Shown in pieces: positions 56,488-64,000 of a DNA stretch of 64,000 nucleotides. Positions within the stretch are counted from its first letter, which is position 1. Every line of letters begins with the position of its first letter. The stretch comes from Acidovorax sp. (GTDB taxonomy: Bacteria > Pseudomonadota > Gammaproteobacteria > Burkholderiales > Burkholderiaceae_C), in assembly GCA_030692685.1 (NCBI GenBank), contig JAUXZO010000045.1, forward strand, positions 124,001 through 188,000. The letters run 5' to 3'. The notes below the pieces were generated by a model that worked only from the letters and a program-made list of their open reading frames with translations, did no database searches and had not been told where the DNA came from. The translations under genes and the position numbers were made by a program.

Positions 56488-58779
56488 ATGCGCACCTTTT
56501 TCCTGTCTGTTTGGACCCGCTTGACTGCCATGTTCCACCGCGTTTCGGGCTGGTTTGCCTGGATGCCGCGGCCGGTGCGGCTGGGGCTGTTCTGGACGAT
56601 GGTGGCGGTGCCCACGGCGGTGCTCCTGTACGCGCTTGCGCTGGTGCCCATGACCCCGAGCGTCAGCGACATCCGCAAGGCCAAAAGCGAGTTGCCCGCG
56701 CAGCTCATGTCGGTGGATGGCAAGTTGCTGGCCGAATACCGCTGGGCCAACCGCGAGTGGGTGGAGCTGAGCCAGGTGTCGCCCAATGTGATTGATGCCC
56801 TCATCGCCACTGAAGACCACCGTTTTTACGACCATTGGGGCATGGACTGGAAGCGCACCGCGTCGTCGGTGGTGCACACACTGCGGGGCGCCCCGCAGGG
56901 CGGATCGACCCTCACGCAGCAGCTGGCGCGCAACCTGTTTCCAGAAGAAATCGGCCGCTCTCGCACCATTTCTCGCAAACTGAAAGAGGCGGTCACGGCC
57001 CTCAAGATCGAGGCGTCGTACTCCAAGGATGAAATCCTGGAGACGTACCTCAACACCGTACCGTTCCTGTACAACGCCTACGGCATCGAGATGGCTGCGC
57101 GCACGTATTTCGACAAGTCGGCCGACAAGCTCAATGTGCTGGAGAGCGCCACGCTGATTGGCATGCTCAAAGGCACGGCCTACTACAACCCGGTGCTCAA
57201 CCCGGAGCGCGCGCAGGCGCGGCGCAACACCGTGCTGTCGCAAATGGTCAAGCGCGGCAAGCTCGAAGCCGCTGATTTTGACAAGCTGAAGGTGCGCCCC
57301 TTGGGCGTCAACTTTGAGCGCCAGACCGAGGTGATGGGCCCGGCGCCGCATTTTGCGATGCAGCTGCGCAAGCAGCTGATCGACTGGGCCGACAGCCGTG
57401 GCTACAACCTGTATTCGGATGGCCTGGTCGTTCGCACCACCATTGATTCGCGCCTGCAGGCCATTGCCAACCGGGCAGTGGACCGGCAAGGGACCCAACT
57501 GCAGGGCGTGGCCGACAAAGCGTGGTCGCAGCGCAATGGCTGGGGGCCCGACAACGAACTGGTGCAAACGCTGGTGCGCGAGAGCCCCGAGTTTCGTGCG
57601 GCGGTGGACAAAGGCGAAGACCCCGATGCCACGTTGAAAACCCTGCTGGCCAACGCGCCTTGGTTGCAAAAGCTGCGCGCCGAAAAAACGCGGGTGCAAG
57701 CGGGCTTTCTCGCGCAAGACCCGGTGACCGGCCACGTGCTTGCGTGGGTGGGCAGCCGTGACTTTGCACAAGACCCGTTTGACCATGTGCAGGCGGCACG
57801 CCGCCAGCCAGGGTCTACCTTCAAGCCCTTTGTGTACGGTGCCGCGTTTGCGCAGGGTGCATTGCCCACCGACACGCTGATGGACTCGGCCGTGGAGATT
57901 CCGTTGGGCGGCGGCCGCGTGTGGCGCCCCACCGATGGCGGCCCGCCCAGCGACGCACCCATGACGCTGGCCGATGGGCTGGCCTTGTCCAAAAACACCA
58001 TCACCGCGCAGGTGATGCAGCAGGTGGGCCCGGCCCGCGTGGCCGAAGTGGCGCGCGCGCTGGGCGTGCGGCAGTCCAAGCTCGAAGAGGTGCCGTCGCT
58101 GGCGCTGGGCACCAGCCCGGTCACCTTGAAAGAGATGATTTCGGCCTACAGCAGCATCGCCACCCTGGGGCGCTACATCGAACCCGTGCTCATCCTGAGC
58201 ATTGAAGACCGTCACGGCAAGGTGCTGGAGACTTTTGCCCAGCCCACACCCGAGGCCGTGTTTGACGCCCGCGCGGCCCAAACCCTGCGCAACGCCATGC
58301 GCGGCGCGGTTGACAAAGGCACCGGCACCGCCATCCGCACCCGTTATGGCGTGCAAGCGGACGTGGCGGGCAAAACCGGCACCACGCAGGACAACACCGA
58401 CGGCTGGTTCATCCTGATGTACACCCGCGTGGTGGTGGGCGCCTGGGCGGGTTTCAACGATGGCCGCATCACGCTGCGCAGCGATTACTGGGGGCAGGGT
58501 GCCCGCAGTGCGTTGCCCATGGTGGGCGAGTTCATGCAGCAGGCGATCCGCACCAAGGTGATCGATGGCAACGACCGGTTTGTGGATGAGTTCGCACCCA
58601 TCGTGCCGCCGCCACCCCCCGATGCGCCGCTGGAAAACATGCGCGACTGGATTCGTGGGCTGTTTGGCGGTGGGGGCACCCCCCGGCCGCCGGGCCCCAA
58701 TGGTTTGCCGCCCGTCACCACAGACCCCGGCTTCCCGTCTGGCCCGCCGGTGCCTGCGGAAGAGCGTGTGGGCGGGTGA
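56488..58779 (+). CDS. mrcA: Class A penicillin-binding protein (PBP1A-like)
   Basis: 763 residues from the ATG at 56488. Membrane helix near residues 30-50 (LGLFWTMVAVPTAVLLYALA). Glycosyltransferase 51 domain: ATEDHRFYDHWGMDWKR and GGSTLTQQLARNLFPEEIG. Transpeptidase: SxxK in RQPGSTFKPFVYG, SKN in LALSKNTITA, KTGTT. It polymerises and cross-links peptidoglycan in the periplasm. Pro/Gly-rich tail of about 60 residues. Follows ligA by 34 bases. The gene symbol is a family-level guess. Confidence 0.9.
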   Translation: MRTFFLSVWTRLTAMFHRVSGWFAWMPRPVRLGLFWTMVAVPTAVLLYALALVPMTPSVSDIRKAKSELPAQLMSVDGKLLAEYRWANREWVELSQVSPNVIDALIATEDHRFYDHWGMDWKRTASSVVHTLRGAPQGGSTLTQQLARNLFPEEIGRSRTISRKLKEAVTALKIEASYSKDEILETYLNTVPFLYNAYGIEMAARTYFDKSADKLNVLESATLIGMLKGTAYYNPVLNPERAQARRNTVLSQMVKRGKLEAADFDKLKVRPLGVNFERQTEVMGPAPHFAMQLRKQLIDWADSRGYNLYSDGLVVRTTIDSRLQAIANRAVDRQGTQLQGVADKAWSQRNGWGPDNELVQTLVRESPEFRAAVDKGEDPDATLKTLLANAPWLQKLRAEKTRVQAGFLAQDPVTGHVLAWVGSRDFAQDPFDHVQAARRQPGSTFKPFVYGAAFAQGALPTDTLMDSAVEIPLGGGRVWRPTDGGPPSDAPMTLADGLALSKNTITAQVMQQVGPARVAEVARALGVRQSKLEEVPSLALGTSPVTLKEMISAYSSIATLGRYIEPVLILSIEDRHGKVLETFAQPTPEAVFDARAAQTLRNAMRGAVDKGTGTAIRTRYGVQADVAGKTGTTQDNTDGWFILMYTRVVVGAWAGFNDGRITLRSDYWGQGARSALPMVGEFMQQAIRTKVIDGNDRFVDEFAPIVPPPPPDAPLENMRDWIRGLFGGGGTPRPPGPNGLPPVTTDPGFPSGPPVPAEERVGG

Positions 58780-58790
58780 CTGGCTGGGCC

Positions 58791-58858
<68 letters not shown>

Positions 58859-58882
58859 GCAGGCTGGCTTGGGGCCGAGGCC

Positions 58883-59049
58883 ACTAGTGCAGCGTTTCAC
58901 GCTATCTGGCACATAAAAAGGCGTCTTTTCGCCCCTGGCGGCGTTGCAAATCCTCGCGATACACCCGGTATCGCTCCGGTTTGCGCCTTGCCAAAGCCAA
59001 AAATCCATCCTTTTTATTTGTGCCATCAAGCATGAAACACTGCACTAGT
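58883..59049. mobile_element. MITE-like element, intact copy with CTAG borders
   Basis: 167 bases with terminal inverted repeats ACTAGTGCAGCGTTTCA (58883-58899) and its complement with one mismatch (59033-59049); the similarity extends inward to about 38 bases imperfectly. CTAG at both borders (58884-58887, 59045-59048) may be a duplicated target. The interior matches 3980-4110 and 14233-14392 in inverted orientation. No coding capacity. Right border forms the stop codon of the Nudix gene. Confidence 0.85.
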
Positions 59050-59596
59050 CGATGTCCACAAAATGCATGCCAAACACACCCGCCTTGCGGTCGGCAAAGT
59101 AGTGCTCCAGCGTTTCTTTGACGGTGCGAAACGCAATCTCGTCCCACGGCACTTCGTCTTCGGCAAATAGCCGTGCCTCGATGGTTTCGTAACCCGGGTT
59201 GAACTGGTCGCTGAGCAGGTTGGCGCGGTAGAAGAGGTGGACCTGGCCCACGCGGCTTACGTTGAGCAGGCTGAACAGCGGGCCCATTTCAATCTGGGCA
59301 CCGGCTTCTTCGTCGGTCTCGCGCGCGGCGCCCTGGGCGGTGGTTTCGTCCAGCTCCATAAAACCTGCGGGCAAGGTCCACTTGCCCCAGCGCGGTTCGA
59401 TGTTGCGTTTGCACAGCAGCACACGACCGTCGGGCATGGCGGGCACGGTGCCCACCACATTGAGCGGGTTCTCGTAGTGCACCGTATTGCAGCTGGGGCA
59501 GACAGCGCGCTGTTTGGTGTCGCCATCGTCTGGCAGGCGGTAGACCACGGCGGTGCCACAGGCGCGGCAATGTTTGATGGGGCTGCGGTACGTCAT
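59045..59596 (-). CDS. Zinc-ribbon Nudix hydrolase
   Basis: 183 residues. N-terminal zinc ribbon (HCRACGTAVVYRLPDDGDTK then CPSCNTVHY), followed by a complete Nudix box (GFMELDETTAQGAARETDEE then AG). This plan is found in NADH-pyrophosphatase-like and ADP-ribose-type hydrolases; substrate unknown. The stop codon TAG is part of the CTAG at the MITE border, so the insertion took place exactly at the 3' end without harming the protein. Confidence 0.87.
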   Translation of the reverse strand: MTYRSPIKHCRACGTAVVYRLPDDGDTKQRAVCPSCNTVHYENPLNVVGTVPAMPDGRVLLCKRNIEPRWGKWTLPAGFMELDETTAQGAARETDEEAGAQIEMGPLFSLLNVSRVGQVHLFYRANLLSDQFNPGYETIEARLFAEDEVPWDEIAFRTVKETLEHYFADRKAGVFGMHFVDID

Positions 59597-59610
59597 GCAG
59601 TTTTATGAGT

Positions 59611-59657
59611 CAAATTGGCCTCTGGCGCTTATACAGTAAGCGCTAGTAGCTATTAAA
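59611..59657 (-). repeat. Dispersed AT-rich palindrome, reverse orientation
   Basis: CAAATTGGCCTCTGGCGCTT then ATACAGTAAGCGCTAGTAGC and TATTAAAT, upstream of the zinc-ribbon Nudix gene. Confidence 0.82.
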
Positions 59658-59740
59658 TACGTAGTATTTTGGCAAGGTGCATCGGGCGTGCATCGGGGGT
59701 GCGTCGGGGTTGAACAGTGGTCCGTGGCTTGCCTGCCCGG

Positions 59741-60436
59741 TCATACCACCGTCAGCCGCAGCGTGCCCAGTCCCGCCACGCCGCCTTCCAGCACGTCGCC
59801 CCGCTTCACGGAATCCACGCCTTCGGGCGTGCCGGTGTAGATGAGGTCGCCGGGTTGCAGCTCCCAGGCGGCGGACAGGTGCTCGATGGTTTCGGCAATG
59901 TTCCAGATCAGGCTGGACACATTGCTGCGCTGGCGGTCAGCACCATTCACTTTGAGCCAGATGGCGGCGTTGGTAACGTCGCCCGCGTGGGTGATCTGCG
60001 TGATGGGAGAGATGGGTGCGCTGGCGTCAAACCCCTTGCCGATGCACCAGGGGCGGCCCTGGCGCTTCATGTCGGCCTGCAGGTCGCGGCGCGTCATGTC
60101 CAGCCCCACGGCATAGCCGTAGATGTGGGCAAACGCGTCGGCGGCCTTGATGTTTTTGCCGCCCTTGCCAATGGCCACGACCAGTTCGATCTCGTGGTGC
60201 AGGTTGGCGGTAAGGGTGGGGTAGGGCAGCTCAGCGGTCTGGCCGTCGTTGACCACCACGATGGCGTCGGCGGGCTTCATGAAGAAGAACGGTGGCTCGC
60301 GGCCAGTGAAACCCATTTCCTTGGCGTGTTCTTCGTAGTTGCGGCCCACGCAGTAGATGCGGTGCACAGGAAATTGGTCACCGCAGCCCATCACGGGCAC
60401 GCTGGCCACGGGCGCTGGAGAAAACACGTAGCTCAT
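59741..60436 (-). CDS. Fumarylacetoacetate/fumarylpyruvate hydrolase family protein
   Basis: 231 residues from the ATG at 60434-60436. FAH motifs: VGRNYEEHAKEMGF, FMKPADAIV, HHEIELVVAIGKGGKNIKAA (metal-binding His-x-Glu-x-Glu), DMTRRDLQADMKRQGRPWCI, GDLIYTGTPEGV. Members cleave fumarylpyruvate (gentisate route) or related 1,3-diketo acids. It is divergent from a MarR gene and near the GST isomerase, matching the NagK/NagL pairing of gentisate pathways; no gentisate dioxygenase is in the window. Confidence 0.88.
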   Translation of the reverse strand: MSYVFSPAPVASVPVMGCGDQFPVHRIYCVGRNYEEHAKEMGFTGREPPFFFMKPADAIVVVNDGQTAELPYPTLTANLHHEIELVVAIGKGGKNIKAADAFAHIYGYAVGLDMTRRDLQADMKRQGRPWCIGKGFDASAPISPITQITHAGDVTNAAIWLKVNGADRQRSNVSSLIWNIAETIEHLSAAWELQPGDLIYTGTPEGVDSVKRGDVLEGGVAGLGTLRLTVV

Positions 60437-60685
60437 GTCAACCTCTCGAATTCTTGGGTTCAATGCAAAGGGGGTTCGGGCGGCGCGGGATGCTGGGGCT
60501 TGTGTGGTTGCAAAAAACCCCGTGTGCTGCCCCCGCAGCCTTGGTGTGGCAGTGTGCCATGGGTGCGCCCACAAGGTTGCGCCCGGTTACAAGAGGGAAG
60601 AAGGGCCAGGCCCTGCCGTTGCAGCCACCCGCCCGGGCGGGCTGGGGTGGCAGGGTGGTGACTATGGGGCGCTACACTCGCGCTC

Positions 60686-61141
60686 ATGGCACAGAGCTTT
60701 GATTTCCAAAACACGCCGGGCCACTTGGTGCGCCGCGCCCACCAGCGAACCGTTGCGCTTTTCATGGAAGAAACCGCGGGGTTTGACGTCACCCCGGTGC
60801 AGTTCGCCATCCTGCACGAACTGCTGGCCCAGCCCGGCGAGGACCAGGTCACGCTGGCGTCCCGCGTGGCGTTTGATGCAGCCACTTCGGGTTCTGTCAT
60901 CGGGCGCCTCGAAAAGCGCGGCTGGATCCGCCGCGAACCCGACACCCACGACCGCCGCCGCAAGCTGCTGTGGATTACCCCGGAAGGCGAAGTGGCGGCG
61001 CTGCAGATGCGCGACGCCGCCCAGCGTGTGCAAGAGCGCCTGACCGCCCCGCTGACCCCGCAGGAGAGCGCTCATCTCATGGTGCTGCTCTCTAAAGTGG
61101 TCTACAACCACCAGGACCCAGCGGGCACTTCGGGCGCGTGA
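60686..61141 (+). CDS. MarR-family regulator of aromatic lower-pathway genes
   Basis: 151 residues. Winged helix-turn-helix with DQVTLASRVAFDAATSGSVI and RREPDTHDRRRKLLWITPEG, a standard MarR wing. It is divergent from the FAH-family hydrolase and followed by the isomerase gene, so it probably represses both, with an aromatic acid or its CoA ester as ligand. The start codon lies 25 bases after GACTATGGGGC, with no good ribosome site. Confidence 0.85.
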   Translation: MAQSFDFQNTPGHLVRRAHQRTVALFMEETAGFDVTPVQFAILHELLAQPGEDQVTLASRVAFDAATSGSVIGRLEKRGWIRREPDTHDRRRKLLWITPEGEVAALQMRDAAQRVQERLTAPLTPQESAHLMVLLSKVVYNHQDPAGTSGA

Positions 61142-61205
61142 GGGGTGGCGCGGCCTGGCCGCGTCAGTCGCCCTGGCGGATTGGCATTCCCTGCAGCCGC
61201 ATCAA

Positions 61206-61282
61206 TCGCACCCTGATCGCACCCCGACTGCACGCTGATTGCACGCTGATTGCACCTTAGTCGCACCTTGATCGCATCCACA
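61206..61282 (+). repeat. Seven-unit, exactly 11-bp periodic repeat upstream of the isomerase gene
   Basis: GCA(C) cores begin at 61208, 61219, 61230, 61241, 61252, 61263 and 61274, spaced exactly 11 bases. Consensus unit is close to TGATYGCACCY. The array lies in the intergenic region and ends about 30 bases before the start codon of the isomerase. Confidence 0.85.
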
Positions 61283-61312
61283 TTGCAGATTGATCGATAA
61301 ATCCTCACGTCC

Positions 61313-61981
61313 ATGCAGCTCCACAACTACTTTCGCTCATCGGCCTCGTTTCGCGTGCGCATCGCGCTGGCGATCAAAGGGCTTAGTTACGACTACATCC
61401 CCGTTCACCTGGTGAAGGGGGAGCACAAGAACCCCGCGTACTTCGACCGCATTGGCGATGCACTGGTGCCCACGCTGGTCACCGACGACGGCGCAGCCCT
61501 GTCGCAGTCAATGGCCATCGTCGAATACCTGGACGAGATGCACCCCACCCCGGCGCTGTTGCCCGACACGCCCCTGGCCCGCGCCCGCGTGCGCGCGCTG
61601 GCGCAGACGGTGGCTTGCGACATCCACCCCATCGCCAATCTGAGGGTGCTGAAGTACCTGGTGCACGACTTGAAGGTGGACGAGGAGGCCAAGAACGCCT
61701 GGTACCGCCACTGGGTGCGCAACGGGCTGGAGGTCTTTGAGCGCCAGCTGGCGCTGCTGGCGCAAGAGCGTGCAGCGCAGGGCCTGGCCCCGTCGGTGCT
61801 GTGCTGGGGAGACACCCCCACGCTGGCCGACTGCTGCCTGGTGCCGCAGATCTTCAACGCCCAGCGTTTCAAGGTCAGCCTGGACGGCCTGCCGTTGACC
61901 ATGGGCGCGTTTGATGCCTGCATGGCCTTGCCCGCGTTCCAGCAGGCGCAGCCCTCGGCCTGCCCCGACAACGAAGCCTGA
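61313..61981 (+). CDS. maiA: Zeta-class GST: maleylacetoacetate/maleylpyruvate isomerase
   Basis: 222 residues. N-terminal thioredoxin fold with SSASFRVRIALAIKGLSYD, where the usual SSC(S)xRVRIAL cysteine is Ala; later VPTLVTDDGAALSQSMAIVE (glutathione-binding cis-Pro and Ser) and the helical domain with LCWGDTPTLADCCLVPQIFN. It isomerises maleylacetoacetate or maleylpyruvate to the fumaryl form, feeding the FAH-family hydrolase. It overlaps pgeF by one base. Confidence 0.88.
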   Translation: MQLHNYFRSSASFRVRIALAIKGLSYDYIPVHLVKGEHKNPAYFDRIGDALVPTLVTDDGAALSQSMAIVEYLDEMHPTPALLPDTPLARARVRALAQTVACDIHPIANLRVLKYLVHDLKVDEEAKNAWYRHWVRNGLEVFERQLALLAQERAAQGLAPSVLCWGDTPTLADCCLVPQIFNAQRFKVSLDGLPLTMGAFDACMALPAFQQAQPSACPDNEA

Positions 61982-62874
61982 TGACGACGTTGCCCCGCCA
62001 GGCCCCGCCCGCCGACTGGCTGGTGCCCGACTGGCCCGCGCCCGCTGGCGTGCATGCGCTGTGCACCACGCGCGCCGGCGGCGTCAGCGTGCCGCCGTAT
62101 GACAGCCTGAACCTGGGCACCCATGTGGGGGATGAACCTGCGGCGGTGCAGGCCAATCGCAACACCATGCAATCGGCCGTGCAGGGCCGGACACCCGGGG
62201 CACGCGCCACCTTTTTGAACCAGGTGCATGGGGTGGGGGTCGCCCACCTGGACTTGTCCACGCCCAATGGCACAGACGCCGACGCCTGCACCACCACCAC
62301 GCCGGGCGCCGTCTGCACCATCATGGTGGCCGACTGCCTGCCCGTGCTGCTGGCCCACCGCTCGGGCGCGGTGGTGGGCGCGGCCCACGCGGGTTGGCGC
62401 GGATTGGCCGGGGCAGACGGTCGGGGGGTTTTAGAGTCGGTTTTTGAGTGTTTTAAGGCCCTAGCGCTTGATGGTAAAGCGCTGGCAGCTATAAATAGTG
62501 AAGCAAATGGATGGCACGTTGACGAGGCTTCAAGGGACGGTGTTGCCGAAAACACCCTGGTCTGGCTAGGCCCCTGCATAGGCCCCGAGGCTTTTGAAGT
62601 GGGCGCCGAGGTCCGTTCTGCGTTTTGCGACGTGGACTCTGCGGCGCAACCTTGTTTTGTGCCGCGCGCGGGTGCTCCCGGCAAATACCTGTGCGACCTG
62701 GCGGGCCTGGCCCGGCTGCGGCTGCAGGCGTTGGGCATCGCCCACATCTATGGCAACAACAGCACGGCGCCGTGGTGCACGGTGGCCAACGCTTCACGGT
62801 TCTTTTCGCACCGGCGCGATAGCGCTGCCCTCGGCGGCAGCGGGCGCTTCGCTGCCTGCATCTGGCGCGACTGA
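61981..62874 (+). CDS. pgeF: PgeF (YfiH/LACC1 family) with repeat-derived insert
   Basis: 297 residues from ATG at 61981. Metal-binding His83 (LNQVHG), Cys119 (MVADCLPVLL) and His136 (GAAHAGWRGL) are present, with GPCIGPEAFEVG and the C-terminal FFSHRRD. Family members remove misincorporated L-Ser from peptidoglycan precursors or act as purine nucleoside enzymes. Residues about 156-173 (ECFKALALDGKALAAINS) are encoded by the AT-rich dispersed palindrome. The 3' end overlaps the antisense gene at 62794. Confidence 0.9.
   Translation: MTTLPRQAPPADWLVPDWPAPAGVHALCTTRAGGVSVPPYDSLNLGTHVGDEPAAVQANRNTMQSAVQGRTPGARATFLNQVHGVGVAHLDLSTPNGTDADACTTTTPGAVCTIMVADCLPVLLAHRSGAVVGAAHAGWRGLAGADGRGVLESVFECFKALALDGKALAAINSEANGWHVDEASRDGVAENTLVWLGPCIGPEAFEVGAEVRSAFCDVDSAAQPCFVPRAGAPGKYLCDLAGLARLRLQALGIAHIYGNNSTAPWCTVANASRFFSHRRDSAALGGSGRFAACIWRD
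62445..62497 (-). repeat. AT-rich palindrome embedded in pgeF
   Basis: GAGTGTTTTAAGGCCCTAGC then GCTTGATGGTAAAGCGCTGG and CAGCTATAAATAG, the reverse complement of the family consensus. Open in the pgeF frame over its whole length. Confidence 0.85.
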
Positions 62875-63132
62875 AGCCCCCGCGGAGCCCTGTTGCTGTG
62901 GTGCGAGCGCCGCCTGCTCGGCGTCGTAGGCGGCTTGTTCTGCCGCTTCGCGCGCCTTGATCTTCCGTTTGCGCGAAGGCGTGCCAAGGATGTACACCAG
63001 GATGCCCATGGGCAGCATTCCATACAGCCCGAAGGTGATCAGTGCGCCCAATACGGTGCCCTGTGGACTGGTAGCTTCTGCCACGGCCATCATGAGGGTG
63101 ACGTAGGTCCAGGTAATTACGATCAGGTACAT
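62794..63132 (-). CDS. Small membrane protein with charged tail, unknown function
   Basis: 112 residues. Two hydrophobic helices (MYLIVITWTYVTLMMAVAEA, ALITFGLYGMLPMGILVYIL) are followed by a basic stretch (GTPSRKRKIKAREAAEQAAY) and an Ala/Glu/Pro-rich tail. The last 81 bases are antisense to the end of pgeF, which encodes the ordinary C-terminus there. No recognised domain. It lies between pgeF and phaC; the helices and codon pattern make it plausible. Confidence 0.65.
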   Translation of the reverse strand: MYLIVITWTYVTLMMAVAEATSPQGTVLGALITFGLYGMLPMGILVYILGTPSRKRKIKAREAAEQAAYDAEQAALAPQQQGSAGASVAPDAGSEAPAAAEGSAIAPVRKEP

Positions 63133-63351
63133 TGATTTGTGTTCAGGTAAAGGGTTGATACGGGTTTACCGTCAAACGTGTAGCGTCGTTGGTTTGCCTT
63201 GCCGTGCGAGAGCACTGTCTGCGGTTTCCCGCCGAGTTGTCCGATTGAATGCAAATCTGTAGGAATCGTTGCCTTGAGGAGGAGGGTGGGCAACAATGAA
63301 CCCAAGCGGAGAGCCCTGCCGCTGCGAGCGACCAACCATTGAGGAGACAGC

Positions 63352-64000
63352 ATGAATTCTGAATCACCCTGGGCCGAGAGCGCTCAGCAATTCCAGCAGA
63401 TTTTCGGGCAAAGCTGGTCGCAGGCGCTGCAATCGTTCCAGAAGATGGACCTGGGCACCCCGGGTCCCGCTGCGGCGCCTTTGCAACTGTCGCAACCCAA
63501 GCTGCAGGCGCTGCAGCAGCAATACCTGAACGAGGCCAAAGAACTGTGGGCCCAAGGCCTGCAGGGCAATCCCGAAGTCAAAGACAAACGTTTTGCCGGC
63601 GAAGGCTGGGCCACCAATCCGGTGGCCGCGTTTTCTGCTGCGGCCTATCTGCTGAACGCCCGCACCCTGATGGGCTTGGCCGACGCCGTCGAAGCCGACG
63701 AAAAAACCAAAGCCCGCATCCGCTTTGGCGTGGAGCAGTGGATGGCGGCCATGGCGCCCAGCAATTTTCTGGCCTTCAACGCCGAGGCTCAGAAAAAAGC
63801 CATCGAGACCAAAGGTGAGAGCATTGCCAAGGGCATGCAAAACCTGCTGCATGACATTACGCAGGGCCATGTGTCGATGACCGACGAAAGCCTGTTCGAG
63901 GTGGGCCGCAACGTGGCCACCACGGCAGGCAGCGTGGTGTTCGAAAACGAGCTCTTCCAGCTGATCGAATACAAGCCGTTGACGGCCAAGGTGCACGAGC
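63352..64000 (+). CDS. phaC: Class I poly-(R)-hydroxyalkanoate synthase, N-terminal part
   Basis: The first 216 codons are present; the gene runs off the right edge. Opens with MNSESPWAESAQQFQQIFGQ and contains DKRFAGEGWATNPVAAFSAA and AYLLNARTLMGLADAVEADE, then APSNFLAFNAEAQKKAIETK, the well-known PhaC N-terminal region. It polymerises hydroxyacyl-CoA into storage polyester granules in the cytoplasm. GAGGAGA ribosome site 6 bases before the ATG. The catalytic Cys-Asp-His triad lies outside the window. Confidence 0.93.
   Translation, partial: MNSESPWAESAQQFQQIFGQSWSQALQSFQKMDLGTPGPAAAPLQLSQPKLQALQQQYLNEAKELWAQGLQGNPEVKDKRFAGEGWATNPVAAFSAAAYLLNARTLMGLADAVEADEKTKARIRFGVEQWMAAMAPSNFLAFNAEAQKKAIETKGESIAKGMQNLLHDITQGHVSMTDESLFEVGRNVATTAGSVVFENELFQLIEYKPLTAKVHE

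Overview
The window looks like chromosomal DNA from a high-GC betaproteobacterium of the family Comamonadaceae, most like Acidovorax and relatives. The evidence is the gene order smc-zipA-ligA, a methylcitrate operon of the acnD/prpF type under an XRE-type PrpR, two Bug-type tricarboxylate receptors, a class I PHA synthase, and several families of short dispersed repeats. These identifications come from reading protein sequence and motifs by eye; no database search was run. No tRNA, rRNA or CRISPR array was seen.

Layout. 1-3.8 kb: start of mmsA with a divergent LysR regulator, then a Nudix hydrolase, a thioesterase, an EF-hand protein and a DUF3309 peptide. 3.9-14.4 kb: a roughly 10-kb accessory island between two direct copies of a composite repeat, with IS630 debris at one end and fused IS3/IS4 debris at the other. 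It holds a run of minus-strand genes: Hsp31/DJ-1-like protein, secreted cupin, TetR regulator, SDR, FAD amine oxidase, ChrR-like cupin, TTC38-like TPR protein, SLAC1/TehA-type channel, DUF1622 membrane protein and a truncated orphan. The TetR gene carries three lesions while three matching operator palindromes remain, so the cluster is probably derepressed. 14.4-19.8 kb: EmrB-EmrA-NodT tripartite efflux system with its MarR repressor and a perfect operator. 20-21.1 kb: a zeta-toxin-like ATPase with a ParD-like antitoxin and a perfect palindrome upstream. 21.2-24.6 kb: metE/metR.

24.8-31.1 kb: sugar-acid genes (2-hydroxyacid dehydrogenase, NTF2-like lipoprotein, kdgD, two Bug receptors, secreted lactonase). 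31.1-35.8 kb: XRE regulator, ABC exporter, CopD-like membrane protein, PAS-GAF-GGDEF enzyme. 36-44.7 kb: propionate (methylcitrate) genes prpR | thioesterase-prpC-acnD-[DUF559 nuclease]-prpF plus a PEP-mutase-family lyase; no canonical prpB is present. 44.8-49.2 kb: two cyclic-di-GMP proteins. 49.5-58.8 kb: smc, zipA, ligA and a class A penicillin-binding protein. 59-64 kb: a zinc-ribbon Nudix hydrolase, FAH-family hydrolase, MarR, zeta-class GST isomerase (gentisate/homogentisate lower pathway), pgeF, a small membrane protein and the start of phaC.

A theme of the window is short dispersed repeats that lie inside or at the ends of real genes: in-frame in prpF, pgeF and possibly ligA, and forming the C-termini of acnD, marR and a DUF559 nuclease gene. 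The DUF559 gene is bracketed by one of the repeat families, which suggests a REP/RAYT-like partnership between nuclease and palindrome. A separate MITE-like element with CTAG borders occurs three times.
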